Source: CAZMRF01 sp964568735 | GTDB taxonomy: Bacteria > Acidobacteriota > Polarisedimenticolia > JACPZX01 | Assembly: GCA_964568735.1 (NCBI GenBank) | Contig: CAZMRF010000004.1 | Coordinates: forward strand, 61,320 to 125,319 | Length of the DNA stretch: 64,000 nucleotides | Direction of reading: 5' to 3' | Shown here: piece by piece, positions 52,156 to 61,481 of the stretch | Numbering within the stretch: the first letter of the stretch is position 1 | How the letters are laid out: every line of letters begins with the position of its first letter | Made by a program: the position numbers and the translations under genes | Notes under the pieces: model-generated | The model's input: only the letters and a program-made list of their open reading frames with translations | Told to the model about the DNA's origin: nothing | The model's database searches: none

Positions 52156-53802
52156 TCACACCGAGGGCGGAGTCCGCCAGCGCTCCTTCGGCACGAGCTT
52201 GGGAGCCTCGGGATCGGATTCGTAGTGAGGCGACATGATCTGCACGCCCGCTTCGTTGAAAGCGTCCTGGATGTTCGCGTGCAGGGCGGCGAGGGTGCGG
52301 ATCCTCTCCTCGGGCTTCTCGATGTGGGCGTTGAGCTGGTAATCCACGTAGAAGTCCGACAGGGCCGTCTGATAGACGAATGGAGGGGGCTCCTTCCTGA
52401 GGCCCGGCGTTCTCTCCGCGGCGAGCAGGAGCAGCGCATGCACCTGACGCCACGGCGCGTCGTATCCGATGGTCACAGAGGTGTACAGGATGGCGCCGAG
52501 GCCCGAGCCCGATCTCGAGTAGTTCTTCGTCTCGGTGGCGAGGACCAGCGCGATGGGGATGCTCACCTCCTCGAGCTTGTTCGTCCGCAGCTTCGTGGTG
52601 TACAGCCCCACGGACAGGAATGTGCCTTCGATGTCTCCGATCCGCACGTAGTCACCCGCGCGGAACTTGCGCGCGTAGAGGATGACGAACCCGCTGGTGA
52701 TCTGTCCGACGACGGTTGTCGAGCCGAGGGAGAGCATGAGGCCCGCCATGATGCTGATCCCCTGGAAGGCGGCGCTGCTGCTGCCAGGCAGGTTGGGGTA
52801 GGCCAGGGCGGCTGCAAAGAGCCAGAGCAGGACGACGGCGATCCTCCGTGTCGCGAGCGCGGTGTCCGGATGGAACATTCCCACGCTGACGTCCCCCCGC
52901 TCCACGGCGCTGAAGAACGATCCGATCAGCACCGTGGCGTAGCGAGCGGCGATCAGGATCACGACGACGATCACCAGCCCCGGCACGGAGGCCAGCAGGG
53001 CCTCCATCACGATCCCGGTGAGGGAGAAGAGATAGGAGCCGAGCTCCTCCCCCCACGGACGCGTGTAGGGGAAGAGCGTCAGGGTGAATGTGAGCCAGAT
53101 GTACGCCAGGCTCAGGTTCGCCAGCAGGCGGAGGGCTCCGACCAGCTTCCCGAGCCCGCTCGATAGCTGCTCCGGGGTGAGCAGCGTGAAGCCACCCATC
53201 TGGAGGCGGCCGAATCTCTCCAGCGCGAATCCCTCGAGTCTCGATCGCGCCCACTTCACGGCGCGCCGGACGGCCCAGGCGGCGATCAGGAACATGAGCG
53301 TCGCCGCCCCGGCCCAGCCCAGGGCTTTCAGAAGTGTGGGGAGGCTGAGCAGCTCCCGCTCCTCGTCGAGGGCGACTCTCAGGCTCGCGACGGTACGCTC
53401 GCGCAGTGCCGGGAGCGTCTCGCCGGCTTCGGCGTTCACGTCTCCCGGGGCGATCCGGAAGAGGCCCTCGCCGCCGGCCGCGATGAGGGTTCCCTCGGGA
53501 GTCTCGACCTGCTCGATCTCCCCGCTGTCCCCGTGGCGGAGCCAGGCCCTGATTCGGGCGAGCGCGGCCTCGGCGCGCCCCTCGGGTGAGACGCCGAGGT
53601 GCACGGCGCGGAAGGTGAAGACCTGGCGGTTGGCGAGGACGAGGTCGGCCGCCGGCGGCGCAAGGGCGGGGGACGCACCGGCTGTCTCCTCGACGGCAGC
53701 CGTGCCCGCCTCCTGCTCCGCGCTCAGGGCCGTGGCTGTGAGAGTGAGAGCCACAATGAGCGAGAGCAAGGTTCCGCGGGCGGCAATCATCTCGCGGCTC
53801 AT
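52156..53802 (-). CDS. MscS-family mechanosensitive channel
   Basis: The 548-residue protein has a signal peptide (MSREMIAARGTLLSLIVALTLTATALSA), a periplasmic domain of about 130 residues, and membrane helices starting near residue 160. The pore and C-terminal beta domain match MscS: ISIMAGLMLSLGSTTVVGQITSGF, then GDYVRIGDIEGTFLSVGLYTTKL. Channels of this family open when membrane tension rises and release solutes in osmotic downshock. The protein is longer than E. coli MscS (286) and has extra helices. Start at 53802 is chosen for the signal peptide; the frame extends to a GTG at 53865. Confidence 0.9.
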   Translation of the reverse strand: MSREMIAARGTLLSLIVALTLTATALSAEQEAGTAAVEETAGASPALAPPAADLVLANRQVFTFRAVHLGVSPEGRAEAALARIRAWLRHGDSGEIEQVETPEGTLIAAGGEGLFRIAPGDVNAEAGETLPALRERTVASLRVALDEERELLSLPTLLKALGWAGAATLMFLIAAWAVRRAVKWARSRLEGFALERFGRLQMGGFTLLTPEQLSSGLGKLVGALRLLANLSLAYIWLTFTLTLFPYTRPWGEELGSYLFSLTGIVMEALLASVPGLVIVVVILIAARYATVLIGSFFSAVERGDVSVGMFHPDTALATRRIAVVLLWLFAAALAYPNLPGSSSAAFQGISIMAGLMLSLGSTTVVGQITSGFVILYARKFRAGDYVRIGDIEGTFLSVGLYTTKLRTNKLEEVSIPIALVLATETKNYSRSGSGLGAILYTSVTIGYDAPWRQVHALLLLAAERTPGLRKEPPPFVYQTALSDFYVDYQLNAHIEKPEERIRTLAALHANIQDAFNEAGVQIMSPHYESDPEAPKLVPKERWRTPPSV

Positions 53803-53907
53803 GAACGAGACCGTCCCACGAAGCGAGGCTCGCCGGGCTCGTGCGCGAGCTTGCTGCGTGCGCACGTCACTCGACGGACTCGGGGGGATGCGATCGGCGA
53901 CTGGTCG

Positions 53908-54537
53908 TTATGGCGTGCCGGATAGCTGCTCCTCGACGGTTGGGATGGCTTCGACGACGGGTCCATCCCACCAGGTCGGCACAGGGAAGGGATCCTCCCA
54001 CGCCGTGCCGGCGGGGAAGAGCGCGATCACGTCCCATGCGATCGCATCGGATCCCCAGTCGGGCTCTCCGCCCTGGGCCCGCACCGACAGAGCGGCCCGC
54101 TGCATCATCAGGGGAGAAGCCCACCTTCCCGGATCCCAGAACTCCGTGACCCGTACGTCCCGAAGCGGCTTGCGGACCTCGTCCGCCGGCGGCCCGAGGT
54201 CCGTTGCGACAACGGGCAGCCAGACGACCAGCACGCGCACCGGCGCTTCGGGGTGCGCCGCGAGCTGCTCTCCAAGTGCGGAAGCCCCCCGCACGCACAC
54301 CGGTCATGTCGGGGAGAGCGCGACGACGTACCGATCCCGATCCCTGCCCTCCTCGAAGGCCCGGCGGAAGTCGGCGGCATGATTCTCGTCGAGAGGGTGC
54401 AGCGCCGGAAGCGCACTCTCGGGTGTCCCGGACAACAGGGCCGGCGTCGCAGCATCACGTCTCTCGACGGAGTGGCACGCGGGCAGGAAGGCCAGGACCA
54501 CCGCGAGAACGGGGAGCCTCGTGATCAGGTTTCGCAC
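53908..54537 (-). CDS. Thioredoxin-like lipoprotein, predicted selenoprotein with a UxxC motif
   Basis: Read through a UGA (54304-54306), the frame encodes 209 residues. It has a lipoprotein-type signal (LPVLAVVLAFLPAC, Cys21), then RDRYVVALSPT, U78, PVC (Cys81), RGASALGEQLAAHPEAPVRV, and a C-terminal half containing VLVVWLPVVATDLGPP, VTEFWDPGRWAS and WDVIALFP. U78-P-V-C81 is a thioredoxin-type CxxC with Sec replacing the first Cys, right after the beta strand, where the redox site should be. A 6-bp perfect hairpin lies just after the UGA. Without read-through the protein would be split into a 77-residue stub and a downstream fragment. The start is GTG 54537. Family identity beyond the thioredoxin fold is not known to me. 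Confidence 0.83.
54276..54294 (-). promoter_or_regulatory. Candidate bacterial SECIS element of the UxxC lipoprotein
   Basis: A perfect 6-bp stem (GUGCGG/CCGCAC) encloses a 7-nt loop (GGGGCUU). The loop starts 15 nt after the UGA and begins with G. It meets the stem, loop size and loop-G rules of bacterial SECIS; the spacing is at the short edge of the known range. Confidence 0.65.
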
Positions 54538-54737
54538 AGACGCATTCTACCCCAGGTCTCCGCGGGGTCGGGGATCGGCTCATCCCAGCCTGCCAGGCAA
54601 GGCGTGCTCGCTCGCCGAAGGCGCAGCTCCGGTCCGGCATCAGGAGTCTCCGGCCGCCCTGATCGCGGCGACCAGCAGTTCCCGCTGGACAATCCGCTCC
54701 GGCTGATCCCTTATTCCGGGGCCTGGGGGGGCATGGG

Positions 54738-56297
54738 ATGACGAAACCGGGGTTCGTCCGAGACCTGGGTCCGTGGGACGCGACGATGATCGTGGCCGGG
54801 TCGATGATCGGCTCTGGCATCTTCATCGTCTCGGCGGACATCGCGCGGCAGACCGGATCGGCGGGCTGGCTTCTCGGCACGTGGATCATCACCGGGGTCC
54901 TGACGATCACCGCGGCGCTCTGCTATGGGGAGCTGGCCGCGATGATGCCCCGGGCGGGCGGCCAGTACGTCTACCTTCGTGAAGCATGGTCGCCGATGTT
55001 CGGCTTCCTGTACGGCTGGACCATTTTCCTCGTGGTCCAGACCGGAACGGTCGCGGCGGTGGCGGTCGGCTTCGCCCGCTTCCTGGGCGTGCTGGTCCCG
55101 GCGGTCTCGCCGACCGCGTGGATCGTCCCGCCGATCAACCTCTCCGACGGCTACGCCGTGAGCCTGTCGACCCAGCAGGTCGTCGGCATCCTGCTCATCG
55201 TGCTCCTGTCCTGGACCAACACGCGCGGGATCCATCTCGGGAAGCTCATCCAGAACACCTTCACGGGGGCGAAGACCCTGTCGCTGATCGGGCTCATCCT
55301 GCTCGGCGTGCTGATCGGCCGCAACGCGGAGGTCATCGCGGGGAATTTCTCCGATGCGTGGACGCCGGGCTCGGCATCCACCATCATTCCGGACCTCTCA
55401 TTCGTACCCGCGACGTCGGCATCAGCCGGCCTCTTCGGGCTGTTCGTCGCGCTGTGCGTGGCGCAGGTCGGGTCTCTTTTCTCCGTCGACGCCTGGAACA
55501 ACGTCACATTCATCGGCGGCGAGGTGAAGAACCCTCGCCGCACCATTGCTCTGGCGATGGCTGCCGGCACGGGGCTGGTCATCGCGCTCTACGTGCTGGC
55601 CAACGTCGCCTACCTGGTCACTCTTCCGCTGGCGGCGATCCAGAGTGCGCCTGATGATCGTGTCGGGACGGCCGTACTTCAATCAGTATTCGGCCCGGCG
55701 GGGGCGGCGATCATGGCCGTCGCGATCATGATATCCACGTTCGGCTGCAACAACGGCCTGATCCTCGCCGGCGCTCGCGTCTACTACGCGATGGCGCGCG
55801 ACGGGCTCTTCTTCAGGGCGACGGGAACGCTCAACAAGATGCACGTCCCCGCCGTAGGCCTGGTGCTTCAAGGAATCTGGGCGTCGCTCCTGGTCCTTCC
55901 CCGCACGCGTCTTCGGGACGCCGCAGGCCAGCCCCTCATCGACGCCGTCACGGGGCAGGAGCGCTACGGCAACCTCTACAGCAACCTCCTCGACTACGTC
56001 GTCTTCGCTGCGCTTCTCTTCTACGCGCTGACCATCGCCGGCATCTTCAACCTGCGCCGCACCCGGCCCGGAGCGGAGCGGCCCTACCGCGCCTTCGGCT
56101 ACCCCGTCGTCCCGGCGCTCTATGTCATCGCCGTGTCGACGATCATGATGGTGCTCATTCTCTACAAGACGAGGACCACCTGGCCCGGGCTGGCGATCGT
56201 CATGGCAGGCATTCCCGTCTACCTGATCAGGCGCAGGTATGCGAAGCCTCCGACGGGAGAAGCGGCGTCGAGCGACGAGAGCGAGGAGGCTTCGTGA
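54738..56297 (+). CDS. APC-family amino-acid permease
   Basis: The 519-residue protein has about 12-14 membrane helices and the APC signature near the N-terminus (DATMIVAGSMIGSGIFIVSADIAR), then AMMPRAGGQYVYLREA, typical of L-type or cationic amino-acid exchangers. Substrate cannot be assigned. It overlaps the next permease by 4 bp (GTGA), so the two are made together. A strong purine-rich stretch precedes the ATG at 54738. Confidence 0.9.
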   Translation: MTKPGFVRDLGPWDATMIVAGSMIGSGIFIVSADIARQTGSAGWLLGTWIITGVLTITAALCYGELAAMMPRAGGQYVYLREAWSPMFGFLYGWTIFLVVQTGTVAAVAVGFARFLGVLVPAVSPTAWIVPPINLSDGYAVSLSTQQVVGILLIVLLSWTNTRGIHLGKLIQNTFTGAKTLSLIGLILLGVLIGRNAEVIAGNFSDAWTPGSASTIIPDLSFVPATSASAGLFGLFVALCVAQVGSLFSVDAWNNVTFIGGEVKNPRRTIALAMAAGTGLVIALYVLANVAYLVTLPLAAIQSAPDDRVGTAVLQSVFGPAGAAIMAVAIMISTFGCNNGLILAGARVYYAMARDGLFFRATGTLNKMHVPAVGLVLQGIWASLLVLPRTRLRDAAGQPLIDAVTGQERYGNLYSNLLDYVVFAALLFYALTIAGIFNLRRTRPGAERPYRAFGYPVVPALYVIAVSTIMMVLILYKTRTTWPGLAIVMAGIPVYLIRRRYAKPPTGEAASSDESEEAS

Positions 56298-57817
56298 ATC
56301 CTCTGCTCGCGAGAAAGCCGCTCGCGATGCTGCTGGCGGAGGCGGAAGGCGAGAACAGGCTCCGCCGCGTCCTCGGCCCCGTCCAGCTCAGCAGCCTCGG
56401 CGTGGGTGCCATCATCGGCACCGGCATCTTCATCCTCACCGGGCAGGCCGCCCACGACAAGGCGGGCCCGGCCATCATTCTCTCCTACGCCCTGGCCGGT
56501 GTGGCCTGCATCTTCGCCGCGCTCTGCTACGCGGAGTTCGCCTCGATGGTGCCGGTGGCCGGCTCGGCCTACACCTACGCCTACGCCACGCTCGGCGAGC
56601 TCTTCGCCTGGATCATCGGCTGGGATCTCGTTCTCGAGTATGCCGTCGGCTCTTCGGTGGTGGCTCACGGATGGTCGGCCCACCTCCAGGAGTTCATCCA
56701 GATCTTCGGGTGGAAGCTGCCTCACGTCATCGCGACCGCGCCGATGGACTACGACCCCGGCCTCGGCCGGATCATCTCCACGGGAGCGTGGTTCGACCTG
56801 CCCGCGATCGCGATCACGGCGATGATCACGATGGTGCTGGTCAAGGGGATCCGCGAGAGCGCCAGCTTCAACGCGGCCATGGTCATCGTCAAGCTCGCCG
56901 TCGTCCTGATGGTCGTCGCGATCGGCTTCTTCCTCGTCAACCCGAGGAACTGGACGGCGGACTTCGCTCCCTTCGGCTTCACGGGAGTCAGCTTCTTCGG
57001 CCACACCCTCCTGGGCCAGACCGGCGCGGGGGGAGAGCCGCTGGGCATGTTCGCCGGTGCGGCGATCATCTTCTTCGCCTACATCGGGTTCGACTCGGTC
57101 TCCACGCACGCCGAGGAGGCCCGCAAGCCGCACCGCGACGTGCCGATAGGGATCATCGCCTCCCTGGTGATCTGCACCGTCCTGTACATCGCGGTCTCGG
57201 CGGTGCTGACCGGCATGGTTCCCTACAAGGAGATCGACATCAACGCGCCCGTCGTGGATGCCTTCCGCCGGGCGGGCCTCACGTGGGCTCAGTATCTCGT
57301 GGCGGCCGGCGCGCTCACCGGCATCACCTCGGTGCTGGTGGTGATGATGCTGAGCCAGCCTCGCGTGCTGCTGGCCATGGCCCGCGACGGGATGGTGCCC
57401 CCGGGCTTCTTCGCCGCGGTACACGAGAAGTTCAGGACGCCCTGGAAGTCCACCCTCGCGACGGGCTTCTTCGTCGCGACCATGGCCGCCTTCCTCCCGC
57501 TGCGGATCCTCGCGGAGATGACGAACATCGGAACGCTGCTGGCCTTCGTCATCGTCTGCGCGGCGGTGCTCATCATGCGGCGCACCCACCCGGAGGCGAA
57601 GCGGCCCTTCCGGGCGCCGCTCGTCCCGCTCGTGCCGATCCTCGGCATCGGGACCTGCCTGCTGCTGATGTTCTCACTGCCCGTGGAGAACTGGTGGCGG
57701 CTCATCATCTGGCTGGGAATCGGCTTCGTGATCTACTTCGGCTACGGGCGCAGGCACAGCGTGCTGGCGAAGCTGCGGGCGACGGAGGCGGAAGGGGCCG
57801 CGGCTCGCCCTCAGTGA
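56294..57817 (+). CDS. APC-family cationic amino-acid transporter-like permease
   Basis: The 507-residue protein starts at GTG 56294, sharing GTGA with the stop of the preceding permease. It has GVGAIIGTGIFILTGQAA, CYAEFASMVPVAGSAYTYAY, and the ending LRILAEMTNIGTLLAF, a pattern of the CAT (cationic amino-acid transporter) branch. It may import arginine or lysine, which fits the arginase gene about 4 kb away (inference). Its last 7 bp overlap the convergent POT transporter. Confidence 0.9.
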   Translation: MNPLLARKPLAMLLAEAEGENRLRRVLGPVQLSSLGVGAIIGTGIFILTGQAAHDKAGPAIILSYALAGVACIFAALCYAEFASMVPVAGSAYTYAYATLGELFAWIIGWDLVLEYAVGSSVVAHGWSAHLQEFIQIFGWKLPHVIATAPMDYDPGLGRIISTGAWFDLPAIAITAMITMVLVKGIRESASFNAAMVIVKLAVVLMVVAIGFFLVNPRNWTADFAPFGFTGVSFFGHTLLGQTGAGGEPLGMFAGAAIIFFAYIGFDSVSTHAEEARKPHRDVPIGIIASLVICTVLYIAVSAVLTGMVPYKEIDINAPVVDAFRRAGLTWAQYLVAAGALTGITSVLVVMMLSQPRVLLAMARDGMVPPGFFAAVHEKFRTPWKSTLATGFFVATMAAFLPLRILAEMTNIGTLLAFVIVCAAVLIMRRTHPEAKRPFRAPLVPLVPILGIGTCLLLMFSLPVENWWRLIIWLGIGFVIYFGYGRRHSVLAKLRATEAEGAAARPQ

Positions 57818-59187
57818 ACTCCGCCCATCAGGCCGCGCACGGGCTTCAGGATCAGAAAGAGGACGACGGCCGCGCCGATCGTCACGGCGGCCACGGCCCC
57901 GAAGAGCGTCGTCAGCGAGACGGTGGCCGAGTAGCCCGCGATCCAGCCCGCCAGTTTGTTCCCGGCGGCGATCGACAGGAACCACAGGCCCATCATCATG
58001 CCGACGACCCGCACGGGAGCGAGCTTCGTCACGACGCTGTTCCCGACGGGGCTCAGGCACAATTCGCCCACCACCTGCAGGAAGTAGGCGGCCACGAGCC
58101 AGAGGGAGCTGACCTTGGCTCCCGTCCCGTCCTGCGCCATCGCCCCGGCCGGCAGGAGCAGGATGAACGACAGCCCGACGAAGAGGAGCCCGATCGCGAA
58201 CTTCGCGGGCGTCGAGGGCTCCCGCGCCGCGAGGCGGACCCAGACCCAGGCGAACACCGGGGCGAGGAGGATCACGAACATGGCCTGGATCGACACGTAC
58301 CAGCTCGAAGGAATCTCCCACCCCAGGACGGTCCTGTCCGCGAACCGATCGGCGAAGAGGCTGAGCGTGGATGCCGCCTGCTCGTAGGCGGCCCAGAACA
58401 GGGCGGCGAACACGAAGAAGACGACGACGGCCGCCATGCGCTTCCATTCGGCGGGGGTGAAACCGAGCATCCCGCGGCTGTCGCGCGGCGCGGCGGCGGA
58501 GGCGTCGGGTGCCGCAGCGGCCGCGCGCGGGCGCTCCGCGGCGGGCTCGAAAGCCGGACGCAGGCGATTGCGCGAGATGACGAGCTGGATGACTCCGATC
58601 GTCATGCCGACCCCGGCGCAGGCGAATCCCGCGTGCCAGTCGACGCGCTGCGCGAGGGCGCCCGCGATGAGCGGGCCGATGAAGGCTCCGAGGTTGATTC
58701 CCATGTAGAAGAGCGAGAACCCCGCGTCGCGCCGCGAGTCGCGCTCGCCGTAGAGCGAGCCCAGCATCGTCGTCGCGTTGGGCTTCAGGAGCCCCGTTCC
58801 GATCACGATGAGGAATAGCCCCGTGTAGAAGAACGGCAGCGACTTGAAGGCGAGCGTGAAGTGGCCCAGGGCGATGACGATCCCGCCGAGAAGCACGCTG
58901 CGGTAGGGGCCCAGCAGCCGATCGGCCGCGATACCCCCGCCGATGGTGGCGAGCCAGACGCTGCCCGTGTAGGTGCCGTAGATGGAGCCCGCGAGCTTGA
59001 CGTCGAAGCCGAGTCCGCCACCCGCAATGGAGGTGGTCATGTAGAGGATCAGGAAGGCGCGCATCCCGTAGTAGCTGAAGCGCTCCCACATCTCCGTGAA
59101 GAAGAGTGTCGAGAGCCCCCTGGGGTGCCCCGCCCAGCCTCCCGTGTCGACGGTCCCCTCGAGCGCGGCCGCAGAGTGCGCTTTCAT
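57811..59187 (-). CDS. POT/PTR-family proton-dependent oligopeptide transporter
   Basis: The 458-residue protein has about 12-14 helices and the POT marks ERFSYYGMRAFLILYM (E1xxER-type motif) and GGGIAADRLLGPYRSVLLGG. It imports di- and tripeptides with protons. Start ATG 59187 has GGGAGGGAGGATCC in front. It forms a convergent pair with the APC permeases. Confidence 0.92.
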   Translation of the reverse strand: MKAHSAAALEGTVDTGGWAGHPRGLSTLFFTEMWERFSYYGMRAFLILYMTTSIAGGGLGFDVKLAGSIYGTYTGSVWLATIGGGIAADRLLGPYRSVLLGGIVIALGHFTLAFKSLPFFYTGLFLIVIGTGLLKPNATTMLGSLYGERDSRRDAGFSLFYMGINLGAFIGPLIAGALAQRVDWHAGFACAGVGMTIGVIQLVISRNRLRPAFEPAAERPRAAAAAPDASAAAPRDSRGMLGFTPAEWKRMAAVVVFFVFAALFWAAYEQAASTLSLFADRFADRTVLGWEIPSSWYVSIQAMFVILLAPVFAWVWVRLAAREPSTPAKFAIGLLFVGLSFILLLPAGAMAQDGTGAKVSSLWLVAAYFLQVVGELCLSPVGNSVVTKLAPVRVVGMMMGLWFLSIAAGNKLAGWIAGYSATVSLTTLFGAVAAVTIGAAVVLFLILKPVRGLMGGVH

Positions 59188-59301
59188 GGATCCTCCCTCC
59201 CGCATTCAGGATACCTCACACATATGAATAGTCGTTGATGGGGGACGGGAGTGGGCGTATCATCTGGTGAATCCAGCCGCGTTCACGAAGGGGAGGCCAC
59301 C

Positions 59302-59628
59302 ATGATCAGAAGAAGATGGTTGCTGGTTCTGGCGCTCGCGATGCTCACAGTTTCCCAGCAAGGGTTCGGAGCGCCGAGGATCTGGGCCTACAGGACGGGC
59401 TTCATCCTCCAGGACGCATCCTGCCCGCAGGCAGGCTACATCCTGGTGCATTGCCCGTGCGATCCCCCGGGGATCTACCTTATGTCCACGAAGATCGACC
59501 TGGGTCTGCACGTCGGAGACCACGTCACGGTGAAGGGTCTCGTCGTCCAGGGAGGCTGCCAGCCCGAGACGCTCGACGTTACCAAGGTAACCAAGGAGCC
59601 TGCTCTGCCGCCCTGCCCGTGCCAATGA
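59302..59628 (+). CDS. Small secreted Cys-rich protein coupled to trpS
   Basis: The 108-residue protein starts at ATG 59302 after GGGGAGG and has a signal peptide (MIRRRWLLVLALAMLTVSQQGFG). The mature part contains SCPQAGYILVHCPCDPPGIY, VGDHVTVKGLVVQGGCQPE and ends PCPCQ: six Cys, likely disulfide-bonded, in a small OB-like beta pattern. Its stop overlaps the ATG of trpS (ATGA), an unexpected pairing of a secreted protein with a cytoplasmic synthetase. Confidence 0.72.
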   Translation: MIRRRWLLVLALAMLTVSQQGFGAPRIWAYRTGFILQDASCPQAGYILVHCPCDPPGIYLMSTKIDLGLHVGDHVTVKGLVVQGGCQPETLDVTKVTKEPALPPCPCQ

Positions 59629-60629
59629 CCGATCTGAGACCAAAGGCGCGCGTCTTCTCGGGGATACAGCCCACCGGTGAGCTGCACCTGGGGAACTACT
59701 TCGGGGCGGTGCAGAACTGGGTGCTGCTTCAGGACACATTCGACTGCATCTACTGCGTCGTGGACTACCACGCGATCACGATGCAGATCGAGCCGGAGAA
59801 ACTTCCCCGGCGGACCCTCGGCGTCGCCGCGGAGCTGATCGCCTGCGGGATCGATCCGGGGCGGTCGATCCTGTTCGTCCAATCGCACGTCGCGGAGCAC
59901 ACCGAGCTGGCCTGGGTCCTGAGCTGCGCCGCGGCCTACGGCGATCTCACGCGCATGACGCAGTTCAAGGACAAGTCCGACCAGGCCGAGTTCGTCAGCG
60001 CGGGGCTCTTCACTTACCCCGTCCTCCAAGCCGCGGACATCCTCCTCTACCGCGCCTCGCGCGTCCCGGTGGGTCACGACCAGATCCAGCACGTCGAGCT
60101 GACGCGCGAGATCGGAAGGAAATTCAACGCGATCGTCGGCCGCGACTACCTCCCCGACGTGCAGGCGCTCCTGACCGAGGGGAAGCGGATCATGTCCCCC
60201 GCGGATCCCACCCGGAAGATGAGCAAGAGCCTGGGCGAGAAGCACTACATCGGGATCCTGGAGGATCCCGACTCGGTGCGAAGCAAGATCCGCTCGGCCG
60301 TCACGGACACGGGCGGCACGGCCGGGCAGGGGATGAGCCCGGGAGTCGAGAGCCTCTTCGGCCTCCTCCGCCTCTGCGCCCCCGCGGAGGTGACCGACGG
60401 ACTCCTCGCGGAGCACGGGAAGGGAACGCTGAAGTACGTCCAATTGAAAGACGCCGTGGCGACTTATCTCTTGAAGGTCCAGGCCCCCATCCGCGAGCGG
60501 AGGGCCGCCCTCACCGACGTCATCGTGGCGGAGGCCCTTGCCCGCGGCGCGGAGCGGGCCGGCGCCATCGCGCGCGAGACGATGGAAGAGGTCAGGCGGC
60601 TGGTGGGCGTCGGCCCGGGCCGGCTCTGA
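59625..60629 (+). CDS. trpS: Tryptophanyl-tRNA synthetase
   Basis: The 334-residue protein has the class-I motifs PTGELHLGNYFG (HIGH-type, near residue 20) and KMSKS (near 199), with VDYHAITMQ and AAYGDLTRMTQFKDKS between. It charges tRNA-Trp with tryptophan. Length is normal for bacterial TrpS. It starts in the ATGA overlap with the small secreted protein, and its end overlaps the convergent thioredoxin-like gene by 38 bp. Confidence 0.97.
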   Translation: MTDLRPKARVFSGIQPTGELHLGNYFGAVQNWVLLQDTFDCIYCVVDYHAITMQIEPEKLPRRTLGVAAELIACGIDPGRSILFVQSHVAEHTELAWVLSCAAAYGDLTRMTQFKDKSDQAEFVSAGLFTYPVLQAADILLYRASRVPVGHDQIQHVELTREIGRKFNAIVGRDYLPDVQALLTEGKRIMSPADPTRKMSKSLGEKHYIGILEDPDSVRSKIRSAVTDTGGTAGQGMSPGVESLFGLLRLCAPAEVTDGLLAEHGKGTLKYVQLKDAVATYLLKVQAPIRERRAALTDVIVAEALARGAERAGAIARETMEEVRRLVGVGPGRL

Positions 60630-61200
60630 AGTAATCGGGCTCGTTACCCTTCTTCCACTTGATGTTGCAGCCTATGCTCGGCCTCTGTTCTGCGGAAACA
60701 GGACGTCCAGCCAGGACCGCCTCGAGGGCCGCGCGGAGATCCCTTCCGGTGACAGGGATTCCGCTGTCGGGGCGGCTTCCGTCCATCTGGCCCCGGTACA
60801 CGAGCCGGCGCCCCTCGTCGAAGACGAAGAAGTCGGGCGTGCAGGCGGCGCGGTAGGCCTTCGCCGCCTCCTGCGTTTCGTCGTACAGGTAGGGGAAAGC
60901 GTAGCCGGCGCGCCGGGCCTCCTCTTTCATCTTCGCCGGCGAATCATCAGGGTAGTTTGCAACGTCGTTGCTGCTGATGCCGACGACGGCCACTCCCTTC
61001 GCCTGGTACTCGCGGCAGAGCGCCGCCATCCCCTCCTGCACGTGCTTCACGAAGGGGCAGTGATTGCAGATGAACATCACGAGGAGTGCCTTCGTGCCCA
61101 TGAAATCATCGAGGGAGACGGTTCGTCCCTCGGTGTCGGGCAGGGAGAAGGCGGGAGCGCGGGTGCCGAGCGGGAGCATCGTGGAGGGGACCGCGACCAT
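60592..61200 (-). CDS. Thioredoxin-fold redoxin with CxxC
   Basis: The 202-residue protein shows the redoxin/AhpC-TSA layout: LGTRAPAFSLPDTEGRTVSL, then VMFICNHCPF (Cys45-x2-Cys48), VAVVGISSNDVANYPDDSP, FPYLYDETQEAAKAY and CTPDFFVFDEGRRLVY. It is a thiol-disulfide protein of the peroxiredoxin-like TlpA group. The Cys sites are normal Cys here, unlike the two selenoproteins of the window. AAGGAGG is perfectly placed before the ATG at 61200. It converges on trpS. Confidence 0.9.
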   Translation of the reverse strand: MVAVPSTMLPLGTRAPAFSLPDTEGRTVSLDDFMGTKALLVMFICNHCPFVKHVQEGMAALCREYQAKGVAVVGISSNDVANYPDDSPAKMKEEARRAGYAFPYLYDETQEAAKAYRAACTPDFFVFDEGRRLVYRGQMDGSRPDSGIPVTGRDLRAALEAVLAGRPVSAEQRPSIGCNIKWKKGNEPDYFRAGPGRRPPAA

Positions 61201-61481
61201 GTGAGACCTCCTTGCGGGGGCGCGCGCGGGGCAGGGGAGCCCACCCTCACCCGGCACTCGCGCCGCAGATCCGTTCGTGGGACTCGCTGACCCAGTTAAG
61301 GACACCGGACCGGGCGGTTGCAACCCCGAGTCCTTACGGCGAGCAGCCGAGATCCTCGACCCTGCCGTATCCGAGGGAAGATCGGGGGGTGGCACCAGCT
61401 CGCACGAGTGCTATAAGTTCTCCAGCCGCCCCATATCAGAGTGAGAGACGAAGCTCTCGCCCGCAAGGTGCAGGGTGGCCC

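Noticed and set aside
54304..54537. Stand-alone 77-residue lipoprotein
   Set aside because: It ends in the middle of a thioredoxin-like strand at the UGA, and the following frame continues with the second Cys of a CxxC-type motif.
56239..58818. 859-codon plus-strand frame spanning the second permease and the POT gene
   Set aside because: It crosses two convergent real genes, and its translation is His/Arg-rich without membrane helices; an antisense and frame artefact.
60592..61200. Third selenoprotein candidate
   Set aside because: The redox motif is CNHC with normal Cys codons and the frame has no internal UGA.
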